From contig JACDOX010000016.1 of the NCBI GenBank assembly GCA_014549065.1, forward strand, positions 5,629,757 to 5,693,756: a stretch of DNA of 64,000 nt, given 5' to 3'. Position 1 is the first letter of the stretch. Every line of letters starts with the position of its first letter. This DNA comes from Cardinalis cardinalis (lineage: Eukaryota > Chordata > Aves > Passeriformes > Cardinalidae). A model generated the notes under the pieces. The model made no database searches. It saw only the letters and a list, made by a program, of their open reading frames with translations, and was not told the origin of the DNA. Below are positions 39,760-50,619 of the stretch, one piece after another. The translations under genes and the position numbers were made by a program.

Positions 39760-39872
39760 CAAGAGAATTGGAATTGTTCAGCCTGGAGAGNAGAANGCTC
39801 CAGTGAGACCTTAGAGCACCTTCCAGTATCTAAAAGGGCTACAAAGGGACATTTTATAAGGATAGAATGTTA
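39760..39872 (+). mobile_element. CR1 LINE fragment, 3' portion
   Basis: The plus strand follows the well-known avian CR1 text: TTGTTCAGCCTGGAGAG, then an AGAAGGCTCC-like block, AGACCTTAGAGCACCTTCCAG, TATCTAAAAGGGCTACAA and GGACATTTTATAAGG. This corresponds to the 3' end region of the reverse transcriptase ORF of chicken-repeat-1 elements. The copy is 5'-truncated and 3'-incomplete, carries several substitutions and two undetermined bases, and cannot encode anything. CR1 is the dominant LINE of birds and typically leaves such 5'-truncated copies. Confidence 0.87.
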
Positions 39873-42800
39873 TCTTTTCTGTTCCATACAGATTTCTTTA
39901 TCTTTACATATTCCTACTTCAATTAAAAATGCTTAATGATTTCTCAGTTTGTTTAATCATCAGATCTAAGATTTCTGTGCTCTTCACAAATCTTTGAAGT
40001 CAGCATACATATATTCCTATACATTTGCAAATATTACCATAAGCATTTCAATATTCTAAATATTCTTCAGTCATCTTTATTTATTTCATATCTTTAATGA
40101 CTAGTTATAAGTTTGCCTAATATCCAAAAGAGTAGAACATATAGAGCNGGTCTTAGAAGAGCATTGGGAAAAACAGACACTCTTCACTAAATAAAACNAT
40201 TTGCCAGTTCCTGGAAATTGCTTGTGTTCAACGCTTTGCCTCATGCTTTGATTTCATTTTCTCAAGATATACTGTGTCCTGAATGCATTTTGGGATTCTA
40301 CATTGAAAAATAATCTAGTGCTCCTAAACAATATTTAAAATGACATTTTTATTATGTTGGCATGAAGCACGTTGCTGAATTGCTTTTAATATGATAATGT
40401 TTTGCAGTTTACTATGCCATAAGTGCAGTTTGGCAGTTGAGTTTACATGAATATTTCATCCAGAAAAGGCCATGAATTTGTAATTATAAATAGACCTGTT
40501 CAACAGAAAGAGATGGATGATTCTACAGCTACTAATTTTCCAAGGAAGTGATATGTAGTTGAAGACTGAAAGCAAAGACTTCCAGCTGCAGAGGGCCATC
40601 TGCAGATCACTTCAGGCACTATTACAGAGGATAGCTACCTTTCCTGGTGGATTAGTTGGAGTTGTTTATGATGCTCAAGTTTTTGTGGCTTGGCTCCTTC
40701 AGCTGCGTATTTGCCAAAGTACTCGCTGATCAAGGAGGCAAAGCCAGGCTGGNTTTTCTCCTTGACCTTGTTTTGTTCACCAGCTCTCCCAGCAGCTCAC
40801 TCTGGTTTAACTATTTANTGCCAATCTCCATACAGATGTTAAATCACATATGTCATGTTCAATAATATTTATAACTATTGTTATATATATATAGTAACTA
40901 TTATTTTTATATATATAATACAATANCTATTGTGTAAATTCTCTGAAATGCCAGTAGTGCATTCAGAAAGTAACACTAAAACATTCCACCTTATTTTTGT
41001 GCATTTTTGGATATTCTTAATATGACTTCACTGCATCCAGTTTTACTCAGTGGTCAGCATTGCTCNCCTACAACTGAAAAATATATTCAAATTCTTGTCA
41101 GACTCTATTGTAATATCCTCTTTTGTTTTAATGTTTTTAGCTTCATTTTACTCTGCTAGTGTGTTGAAAACATCTTCAGTGCCACATCCTCCAAACAGGC
41201 ACTTCAGCGACTCTACTGCTGAGAATTCAGCCCACTGTAGTCAGTGCTGCACATCAGCAAGAGGAGCCCTGATGCCTTTGGCACATTCCAAAGGCTTTCC
41301 CTGAAGGACCCGGTAAAAGAAGTTTGTAAGATACAATGATAGAGAAGCAGCACAAACGTGCTACTGTGATTATTGATTGGGGGAAATGATTTATCCAGGT
41401 CAATTCCATCTGACAGCTGTGATATTAATTGCTAGGGATACAATGAGGGATAGGGAAGCTCTACTGCAATGTTGTATCTTAGTGTGCTGTGTTTACTGTA
41501 AACTACTCTACTGTGTTTTCCAGGTCTCTTAAAGCCTAAAATGTTGCCCTTGGTTGTACCTGTGCAATTCCCTAGAAGTAAATAGAGCTGTCTTGCAGAG
41601 AACTTTCTCTCTGTCCAAATATGCCCACAGAGAAATGAACAGCTGCGGTATGAACGTGTTTAGGTGTTTTTGATACACCTTTGGAAATATTAAAAAAATA
41701 AATTAGAAAAAAATGTATAATATGGAGAAAGAAACCGGGAAAGCATTTGGAAAGAAAATGGGGGGAATACACCATTTTTTATGTAATAGCTATATAAATA
41801 AGGAATGGAGAGTTAAGAATTGAATTCCTTCTTGAAAGAACTAAACAGAGTAGAGGTTAGAGGCTAATTTTCCCTCCATCAAAGTTAATGGCAAGGCGTC
41901 CATTAACTGTAATAGGACCTAGATTAGCCTCAAAAGTACTTAACTNTGGCAGGATAAAAGAATGCAGTGATGATGATGATGGAATAAAATGGAGTGCAAA
42001 TGGGTATAAATATGTTGGTATGGAAAGAATGGGGAAAGGAATACACAGTATTTTCAATTATTAGTCCTGGGCTTTAAATGGAAGAGAGGAGAGGGGAAGA
42101 AAACACAGGAGAAGAATGAGGAGGTTGAGGNTCATGCTGAAGGGGATGATATATGAAATTTATATTAAAGGTTGATACAGGGCAGGGGGAGGGAGATTCA
42201 ACAGTCTCAGACTGATGNCTAGTAGAAAATGTCTTTGCAAATACCTCTATGGTACATTTGCATTAAAGGCCACAAGAAGAGTGGGGGGCTCACTCCAAAA
42301 ATGAAAATATGAAATTAATTTAAAATATACAAATAATAATTTTAAAAGAATGAAAAAAAACAGACACAAAAAATCACCCACCAAACCAAGAGCTCAAGAA
42401 AATAAACATTTTCGGCTTAGGCTTACTTTCAAAATACTGTGACGTCTTTAGCAAACAACATAAACTCTCCTTATCTTCGGTCCCTAACATTTACCCATTT
42501 TATATGTTAAATATTAATGTTTTCCAATGGTTTGAAAAGCTTCTAGTAAAGTTTGAAAGCTTCTAGAGTGCTAGAAGAATACTTGTTTATTGTTTGATCA
42601 TATTCTCAAACCTTGAAGAAAGTTGGACTCTTCAATATTTTCCCGACAGACAAAGCAAGCATGCTGTAATATGAAGTGGAAACAAACAGCTNTCTTCTGT
42701 TCAAATAGCTGTTCCGTTTCAGCTGTGTTTTTAAATTACATGAGTAAATACCGATACAAAACAAAACAACTGAGAATTATTTTACTATTTTCTACCCCAA

Positions 42801-43780
42801 NTCAAGAAAATTGTGTCTTTTGGGTTAAATTTTTTCCCATCCCAGGAGATGTTCCAGTATCTATATCTATTCAGTTACCTAGTATCTATTTATATACTTG
42901 TTAATTTTTTTGAATACTTTTTGCCTACATATCTTTTCCATTTCAATCACACTTATGGCAAATATTTTATTTCAAAGGCAAGCAGACATTGCATCCTGTT
43001 CCTTTCTCTTGCCATCTTAATTAACTTCTCAATGTATTTATAGGCATATTTTCTTTATCCTTAATGGCTGTACACTTGATATAATCTTAGTGTCTCTGTG
43101 CTTTCATAAATATGCCATTCCATAAATGAAAGGTTTTTTCTTAAAGGTTTTANTCTAAATTTTCTCAAAAATGTATTGTGAAAGCAGCCTGTCACAAATG
43201 CTGTGGAAAGGTTTCTTTGCTGCATCTGCATTTTCTCCAAGAAATATTTGCATTAATAAAACTGGCAAAATGATGTCTTAATTTTGACAGACTGGCTGCA
43301 TGAAAAGAACGAAAACCAGTTATCATAAGAAGAGCAATAACCAAAACAAACATGCAGTCAGGAGATCTCAAATGACTCACTTTTATTCCATGAAAGAGTA
43401 GAAAACTGTCAAGCCAAATTCAAATAGATTTTGAAATGGAAGGGCTGACTCCACTTTGATTTGCATTTTACAAAGCAGAGGCTTCAAATTAGGCAAGAGG
43501 AAGGAATTCTTTGTGTCAGAAATACATGTTTTGGTGTTTCTGTGAAAACCCATCCATACTTGGTGAAATNGTAAGTCCTTGAAAAGCTTCTGCAGATGCT
43601 TTGAAGAGATTTGCTAAATGTGAAAAGGAGACATGTGGCTCAGAAGCTTTTCTTTGTGTTGTCACAGGCAACNTCTGCCGCCCTACACAGCTCCTGTGGC
43701 CATTGGCTGTTCCTTGTCTCTGAGCTGCTCCAAGGGCCACATGATGCTGAACTGGTCCTGCCTTCCTGACAGCTGCTCAG
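39873..43780. other. AT-rich unique sequence, no gene recognised
   Basis: No supported coding frame. TA-rich microsatellite-like tracts lie at 40881-40920. A small direct repeat, TTTGAAAAGCTTCTAG at 42531 and a near copy at 42552, shows a local duplication. A purine-rich stretch is at 42077-42130. The segment at 40330-40490 is unique, with several TAAT/ATTA cores, and could be a regulatory element, but nothing demonstrates it. Confidence 0.55.
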
Positions 43781-43786
43781 AAAGTC

Positions 43787-44008
43787 AGAGAAAGGCAGCT
43801 CCTGTGTGTGTTGGGTGATGTTGGTTTGGTGATTCCCATCAGAGAAAGGCAGCTCCTACATGTGTTGGGTGATGTTGGTTTGGTGATTCCCATCAGAGAA
43901 AGGCAGCTCCTGTGTGTGTTGGGTGATGATGGTTTGGTGATTCCCATCAGAGAAAGGCAGCTCCCAGGTGTATTGGGTGGTGTTGGTTTGGTGATTCCCA
44001 TCTCAGAG
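43787..44008. repeat. 54-base minisatellite, four units, reading-frame preserving
   Basis: AGAGAAAGGCAGCTCC begins at 43787, 43841, 43895 and 43949, an exact 54-base period, with a degenerate fifth start at 44005. Each unit continues with TGTTGGGTGATG and TTGGTTTGGTGATTCCCATC. Because 54 is a multiple of three, both strands stay open. The minus strand reads an 18-residue repeat containing MGITKPTSPNT and the plus strand one containing GLVIPIRERQL. Neither resembles a known protein, and there is no other sign of a gene. Confidence 0.95.
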
Positions 44009-44010
44009 AA

Positions 44011-44414
44011 GACCAGCAGTCTGTGGTGCCAGGAGAGCAGTGCGCCAAGGGAACACGTTGCACAGTGTGGCAAGGAGGGGAGATGGTTCTCCAGCTCCGT
44101 CATAGGTTAACTCAGTGGGCTGTGGAAAAGAGGTGCTAAAGTCCTTTTAGCCAGGAAAATTAAATAATGTAATCTTGAAGCTATCTTAGCACTTTCTAGT
44201 GATTTTTCCTGTGGCAAAGTCAAAATGAACAAAAGTGATGCACTCTTAAAATTATAATAGTGCCCATAACTGAAGAAAATGTCAAAGTTTGTAAGAAAAG
44301 TAGTGAACCACCTCCTTCTTCAAAATACAATGTGCTTTTCCTGGAAGAACTTTGCAAAACATTTTATGTTGCTTTTTTTCTAATGCCTTTTCTTTANTCT
44401 GCTGTCCAGAAGGT
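44011..44414. other. unique sequence, nothing recognised
   Basis: AT-rich sequence between the 54-base minisatellite and the SINE remnant. No coding frame, repeat or motif cluster that I can support. Confidence 0.6.
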
Positions 44415-44575
44415 GAAACTGTGGTCAGCGCATTAGGCTGGGACTTGGCAGGACTGAGTCAGGTCACTGCCATGCTGGTGGATTTCTGTGGGAACCTAGA
44501 CCCTAATTAGTGCTAGTTTGGCTTCCTGTCCATGCAATAGTGTTAATTCCTTGTTACTTGGTGGACTAATATGAG
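44415..44575 (+). mobile_element. ancient tRNA-derived SINE remnant (MIR/CORE-SINE type)
   Basis: The segment GTGGTCAGCGCATTAGGCTG at 44421 followed by GGACTTGGCAGGACTGAGTC matches the tRNA-like head of amniote MIR-type SINEs, including an A-box-like TGGTCAGCGCA. After a diverged CTGCCATGCTGGTGGATTTC block comes CTTCCTGTCCATGCAATAG, equivalent to the conserved CCCCATCTGTAAAATGG core. ATTCCTTGTTACTTGGTGG equals the following CTTCCTTGCCTCAYAGGG segment. The order and spacing agree with the family over about 150 bases. Divergence is high, consistent with insertion before the bird radiation. It is not a functional tRNA gene because the B-box is degraded. Confidence 0.6.
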
Positions 44576-46129
44576 AGTAAATACATTGGATGTATTTATA
44601 TTCTCACAAAAAAATTATCAGACAAGTCTTTGGATAAAAACCAGATTGAATGAACACTTTCATAATCATGTGAAAGACAATCTGCAATAAAACTGACATA
44701 ATTTTTACAATCAATTTGTTTAAGTGTAAATTCTAGACCTACTATGGAAAGAACACAGAATGTATTATGGCAAGGAACAATACAGTGATTATACCACTGA
44801 GCTGAGGTTCTTTCTGACTTTTCCAGAAGCATCTGCTGANATGCAAGGAAAGAAAAAAATTGCTGGTGAATAATCACTGAGGTTGGTACAAACATTCTGT
44901 GTTTTAGTGGAGTAGANAACACTGCCCCAACTGCAACAGCACAGGAAAGGTTTGCACAGTGTGGGTTTATGGTTTGCTCAGCTCTGCTATTACACCTGTC
45001 AAGCCAAGACAGCACCATTGTCAAGCATCATTTCACATTGTGAAATGTCAGAGCCCGGGGCCAGGGAGGCATAACTCAGTGCAAGGACCTCACATGTAAG
45101 TTCACAGACCTAATTATGAGATCTTATAAAAATATACCATGTACTTTGAGTTAGTGGGAGTTCATAGGTCACATTCCAGAATCTGATTTTAAGCCTCTAA
45201 CTTGCCATGTTCTCATGTAATTTTTAAGTGATCCAGAAGTTCATAGAAACAAACCTTTCTTTTCTTTCTTTTTTTTTTTTTCCTTAAACCAATAACCTAT
45301 TGTGAGCTTCTCTCACCTTGTATGAAAGGGCAGGGCAATATGTTATTTCTGTGTCCTATAGAAAACAAACCTTCCTGTTATCTGTCCTCATCACAGCTGC
45401 TGCTCGAGAGGCTGAGCAGTGCACGTGTCACTGACTTCTCCTGAACTGCAATGGGCCCAGTCATGTGCAACAGATTCCCTCAGCTACTTGGCTTTCACTC
45501 AAATCTAGTAGTTATACCTGAAATATTTTTCAGTGTGCTGCTTGCCCTCATGTGTACAAAGAACTGACTGCCAGCATCTGAAATACTGCATTTATTCTGC
45601 TGCCAATCTAAATTCATGCTGGCAACAGCTGATGGAAATTTCCTTANGTGTAGAGTTTAATTGAATAAACTTTGGTTTTGATTTCTAGAATGCTTATGAA
45701 GTTTAATGCTTATGAACTGTTAAAATCAGAGGAAAAACTTTCCAAATACTGCTAATATTGCTACTAAAAATAAGCTTAACACTAATTTCTTTACAGGCTC
45801 CTGCTNTGTATAAACTAGGCTTTCTCCTGATGTTTAAAGCAGGATAGAGTACACTCTTTATTATTTTTAATGCTGTTATAATTATGTATACTGAGAAAAT
45901 AGGCATCTTTGCAGGCAGCATCAAAGCCTAGAAATCAGTGTTAATAACACACCAAACCCCAACCCTGCCAAAGCCCAACAATAAATCTGAGGGACCAGTT
46001 CTCTCTGTTATCTGATGCATTACTTCTCATTACATCTCTTTTCTTGCCTTTCCCTGCTGTTGGACACTTTTGTGATTTAGCTGAATGGGGAGCTGGGCCA
46101 CCTTGCCTAGGCCATGTTTTTGCCAAGAA
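44576..46129. other. AT-rich unique sequence, no gene recognised
   Basis: A 142-codon minus-strand frame at 44596-45024 has no recognisable similarity and includes undefined residues. A T-rich pyrimidine tract (CTTTCTTTTCTTTC then T13) lies at 45256-45283. I could not name any element here. Confidence 0.6.
45256..45283. repeat. pyrimidine-rich simple tract
   Basis: CTTTCTTTTCTTTC followed by a T homopolymer and CC. It is low-complexity sequence with no evidence that it belongs to an intron acceptor. Confidence 0.85.
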
Positions 46130-46190
46130 AGGATGGAACAGATGCTCCTTGAGGTCCCTTTCAACCCGGGATTCTGATACTGTGATATTG
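46130..46190 (+). mobile_element. CR1 LINE 3' terminal fragment
   Basis: GGATGGAACAGATGCTCC, then TTGAGGTCCCTTTCAACCC, then GGGATTCTGATACTGTGAT match the last part of avian CR1 elements, which read (GG)TTGGACTAGATGATCTCC, GAGGTCCCTTCCAACCC and end in repeats of ATTCTATG. Only the extreme 3' end is recognisable, as expected of a severely 5'-truncated copy. It lies about 25 bases upstream of the LTR at 46215. Confidence 0.75.
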
Positions 46191-46214
46191 AGAGACTTCT
46201 GCTTAGGTCAGGTG

Positions 46215-46772
46215 TGTTGGGACTGGCTGAGGCAGAGTTCACAGCCCTCACAGTGCTGTAAACTCTGGATGGGTGCTGGTGCCACAGCAGTGTTTTGGCT
46301 GCTGCTGAGCAGGGCTGCCCTGTGACATCCTTCCCCCACCAACGGGGATGGCAGTGGGCAAGGTCCCGGGAGGGGACACAGCCAGGCCANCTGACCCAAA
46401 TTAGCCAAAGGGCTATTCCACACCGTGTGATGGTAGCTCAGACATCCAAGCTAAGGGAGAGAGGAGGAAGGGGGGTGTCAGNGAGTTTCATTTCAGTGAG
46501 GTTCCAGTGTTGGCCTTGCAGAGGAACCATTGCCCATGCTGATTCCTGCTGCCTGGGAAGTGTCCGGACATCGCTGCTGATGGGAAGTACAGACTGAGCT
46601 TCTTCCTCTTCAGCTCTTGCACACAGATCTCCACTTGTTTCTTTCTTTTTGCTGTAATAAAACTGCCTTATCTCACCCTGCTGGTTGTTCTCTAAGTCTC
46701 TCTCTTGTCCCAGTGGAAAGGGAGTGCCAGAGTGACTGAGTGGGCACTTGGCCAATCTTGGGTTGGATTAGG
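46215..46772 (+). mobile_element. solo LTR of the same avian family, diverged, plus orientation
   Basis: The left edge TGTTGGGACTGGCTG aligns position by position with the TGCTGGTTTTGGCTG start of the family at 12076-12622. The following blocks appear in order: TTTTGGCTGCTGCTGAGCAG (about 46293), GGGAGGGGACACAGCCAGG (about 46369), CTGACCCAAATTAGCCAAAG with GGCTATTCC (about 46392), a polyadenylation signal AATAAA at 46656-46661, CTGCCTTATCTCACCC, and finally GTGACTGAGTGGGCACTTGG. The right end lacks a clean TTAAACCATGACA and is eroded. No internal retroviral sequence is present. This copy is more diverged than the one at 12076. Confidence 0.78.
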
Positions 46773-49394
46773 TGGGCTGTACATTTTACCTTCTACCAAA
46801 ACANTCCTCTTGGAGCTGTTGGCTGCCAGTGGGTGTTGTCTGGGTCAGAGGCACTTCTGTGTTGCCTTCTCAGATTCTACTCATCAGCCAAGAAAAAGTC
46901 TGAGCTAACATTAATGCCCACAGGCAGTTTCTACCCACTGCAGATATGTTACTCTGCTCTGTTGCNTGCAGAGTTCTGTGCTCATAGTTCATGCATGTAC
47001 AGACACATCTAAAACTGTAAACTGTCACTCAACCACACTGATATTCAACTCAAAAAATGTGTTTAGGAGTCTGTAATGTGTCACACATTACATCACTTGA
47101 TAGTGATTTTTATACAGGATGATGTGTGTATGCTAATTCTATTGATGTGNGATGGATTTATTAAACTAAAATAGTTCCGTTCACAAGGATTTTTTTCAGT
47201 GAAATTATTTTGCTGTCTTGTCAAATACAGTAAATTTTGTTTGAAATGAGACATCCTGCCTCTTAGTATTNCACATCGACCCAAACAGTCTTAGTCCATT
47301 ATAGCTTATGCATCCAAGAAACTCATAGGAAAAAAAAAATATTACAGCATGATAGAACCCAATCCCAAACTCACCAATATTATTTTGTGTTTGGGGAAGT
47401 GTTCTGTGGCAGAGCTTCAGGACTTCCTGGAGAGTTCAGCTGTGCTGAATTACTGCACATCATCATTAAGTGAGGAGAAGTGCCTGAGCAAAGTCAGCTG
47501 AGGTTCCTTTACATTTATCTGTATTCATTGTAGGAGAAGCAGCTCCATGTTCTGCATACCAGATCTCTGTTGCTGGCTCCATGTAGAAGCAGAAGGAGGA
47601 GAATCTGGTCCTGATTCCCTGTGACCAGAATGAATTTTAGTTTGAGAAGCCTCACAAAGGTATGGTTTCTACATTCAGAAATAGGTACTTCTAGTGTGTT
47701 TGGTTGTTTCCTTTACTAATAGCTAGACTTCCACTTTATACTAGGAAATTCTAAGTTGAATTATTNACGTTATACTTAAAGAGCTGTATTATGAAAGTTG
47801 GATCAGGGTAGAGGTAGGAAAGGCAATAACATCTTTAAGAGGTCACTGTAAGGTGTAGGATTAGTTTTTATGGCATTCTTTAGCTGCATTTTAATGTCTT
47901 ATGGGGAACCTAGAGATACTGAGCTACTTGTTTACCTTTGTGGATATGGAAAACTGTCAAAATTAACAAATGTGAAAANCAGGAGATGGGGGCAATGTCA
48001 TACATTCAAATTCAAGGACTACATTTATTAATGAAATGCTGGAAAAAAAGGTTTCATCTGAGTTTTTTCATTCTCAGGCTTCACCTTTTGATAGTGTAAA
48101 ATCACTTTTTATTTTTCTGATCGCTGTTGTAGAACAGTAAGTGTGAAAATTATATACAAATGAATGTGAATCCTCCTCCTGATTGAAAGTATCACTGGCT
48201 TTTACTTTAGCTCTTTCTACTTTTGTGATTACTGCTGCCCATTGCNCAAGCATTTTTCTTGGAAGAGTTTTCTGTGTTTTGTGTTTATGTAAATTACAGA
48301 AGAGCCAGGAGATNCTGCAGCCCCAGAGCTGGAGCCAGGCTTTGCTGAGCAGATGCTATGAGTGTTTTCTGAGGGATATTTTTTGATTAGACACTCTTCA
48401 TTATTTGGTAATAAATTTTCCTTCTAACATGAAACAATATTACAGGTTTAGTAATTTGNGATCAGTATGTTCTGTATTGCAGTAAAAGTAGGGAGAAAAA
48501 ATNGCCAAGTTGAGCACCTTAGTGGAATGATAGGCCAGTGTACTTGTGGTTTTTAACAACCACATTTTTAACACCCATTTTCATTTTTTCTTGCTCTGTC
48601 TTAGGCTAAATAGGAAATTCTTCTGAGGGAGAGAATCATAATGAGCTACACTTCCACATAATAGGGCCTGATATCAGTTTGTGATCTTCCAGTATTTTCT
48701 TACTATAAATGTAAATGGCAAATAATTAAAAGCGCTGAGATTTTAAGATATGGGTGTTATATCCTATAGGAAATTTAATTATTTTTTATTATGTGGATTC
48801 ACTTCTGAAGATTCCTTAAAAAACATAATGTATTTAGTGGTGCTTAGAACAGATCTTTTGCCCCCTCTCTAAAATAGAGTTGGCTCTCATAATTATGATT
48901 TTCTTTTCTAATTTCACTATTTTAAGGTTTTACAGCTGGGTTTGGCTTTTCAATAACTTTTTCCTGAAAATTTATAGTAAATAAGTTGCTCATTTAACAA
49001 TGGAAATAAAGATTTTAACATGTATTTTTCTTTCNCCTATGTTTTAAATATCAACAATTTCCTAATGAGAGCTTCTCACTACCACATTGATTGTTTGGGT
49101 AGTGTTACTAATTCATTTGAAAAAAGTCATAATAAGGGAGAGAAAAAAACATATGTAACTACCTTTGANTCGGTGTCTGTTGATGAAATCTCTCTAAGTG
49201 CAAGAGCAGTAACAGAGACTTACTGCTTTGATTTTAGTTTTCTGAGAGTTCTGCTTCAGGACATTGGGGCAGAAGTGGAGAAAATTAATGAGAATTGAGG
49301 GGAGAGAGAGAGAATGATCCCAAATTCAGCTATGAAGGCCATTTTTTCCTTGTCTTTCATGGTAGATTTCAAACTTCATGGTTTTAAAAGGAGA
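46773..49394. other. AT-rich unique sequence, no gene recognised
   Basis: A GC-moderate patch at 47460-47650 ends in CTCACAAAGGTATGG, which could be read as a splice donor, but no open frame supports an exon. The remainder is AT-rich with scattered undetermined bases. No repeat element was recognised. Confidence 0.55.
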
Positions 49395-49436
49395 CTCAGT
49401 GAAGCTTGTGGGTCCCTTCCAGCTGAGGATATTTGA
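49395..49436 (+). mobile_element. probable CR1 3' end stub
   Basis: GCTTGTGGGTCCCTTCCAGC followed by TGAGGATATTTGATGG resembles the CR1 3' terminus (GGTCCCTTCCAACTCAGGATATTCTATG). The match is short, so chance or a related element is possible. Confidence 0.45.
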
Positions 49437-49784
49437 TGGGGGCGATGAAACAATCTCAAATAAGTTGTGCTTAACGTTGTAAAATGTGTAACACATAAGA
49501 TTTGAAATTCAGGTGTTGCCTGGTGCCAAGTATAACACTGATATGTGATTATATCAAAGACATCTTGTATTAAATTCAAAATCCTAGTAAAAGTTTTTAG
49601 GAGTAGGGCTTGATATTAAATATTGGGAGATTTTCAGTTATTTATGGTGAATTACTCAGGTTATTCTGTAATCTATGCAACACACTTTAGAAAACGTAAT
49701 ATGCATTAAGATCTTCTGAAGAAATAATGAAGAATGAGAATCACTGAAGGCATTAATCTTATTTTGAGAGGTAGGTACAATCTG

Positions 49785-49965
49785 GTCATCCTTGTTCAAG
49801 AAAAATGAACTTAAATGAGAACAGATGGAAAGAGGTGCAATTATGATGATTAAGCGAACAGTGAATCTATCATATGAGAAGAAATTAAAGTGTGTTATAT
49901 AATAGGACCTACTTATTTAGCCTGGTAAAATGAGGACAGAAGCACATGATTCATCTTTGTAAATA
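49785..49965 (+). mobile_element. very old CR1 LINE fragment (reptile-like subfamily)
   Basis: Successive blocks match the 3' coding region of CR1 as seen in turtles and crocodilians. CAATCTGGTCATCC is followed by a TGGAAAAGGT-like ATGGAAAGAGGTGC, AATTATGATGATTAAG, TCTATCATATGAGAAGAAAT, then ATTTAGCCTGG and ACATGATTCATCTTTGTAAA (the family's ATGATAGAGGTCTATAAAAT). The order and spacing are preserved over about 180 bases but identity is low and all frames are broken. This implies an insertion predating the bird radiation. The 3' limit is uncertain and may extend towards 50100. Confidence 0.7.
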
Positions 49966-50619
49966 AAACCAAGGGTTAAACACAGGGAAGGGAGAGGAGA
50001 TTATTGCCANCATTTGATAAAGTGCTTAAAACCTGGCATGAATTAATGCAAACTGGATGTGTCAGAGTCCTTCAGCAGCATTTTTAGATGCTGGAAGAGT
50101 ACTCTGATACTGAAAAACACCTGCTACAGGTGTTCTCAGTTCTTCCCCTTATTTCCAGGCAGGAGGCACAGCCAGGGTTCTTCTAGCCTGGTGNAGCATG
50201 TGCAAGGAACATGTCATGTTACAGAGACTCACCCAAATTTTAATAATGATACTTGTCTTAATAATTGTTGTCTTTACCCTGCTTTCTTATGTCATAGGGA
50301 GAAAGTTGCAGGGAGGGCTCTGAGGGTATTTTAAGATTTTTTAAAACCTTGCAAATATAGAAAATATAACATCAAATATTTGAACAAGTGCTAGTAAGCA
50401 AGTGTTAGGGCAAGCGAAAATTACTTGAAGTACAAGAAGGTACTATGCATATCTTAATATGTGACAGTGAAAATAAATTGTTGATGCCATTATTATTNTA
50501 ATGCATATTTAATACAAAAGTCTTCAGGAGACTGAAAGCTGTGAATTTAGTCACTGTTTTTAAAATGACAGCATACATGAAAGGTTGAAAATTAGAGTCC
50601 TGTTAAGCAAAACATTTTC

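Noticed and set aside
43787..44008. CRISPR-like regularly spaced repeat
   Set aside because: Units are adjoining tandem copies with no unique spacers, and the genome is vertebrate.
44415..44575. Functional tRNA gene
   Set aside because: There is an A-box-like motif but no intact B-box, no cloverleaf and no terminator; a degraded SINE explains the similarity.
44596..45024. 142-codon minus-strand frame
   Set aside because: Undefined residues, AT-driven composition and no similarity to known proteins.
47460..47655. Possible exon ending at CACAAAGGTATGG
   Set aside because: Stops occur in the relevant frames and there is no matching acceptor; a GTATGG alone is not evidence of a donor.
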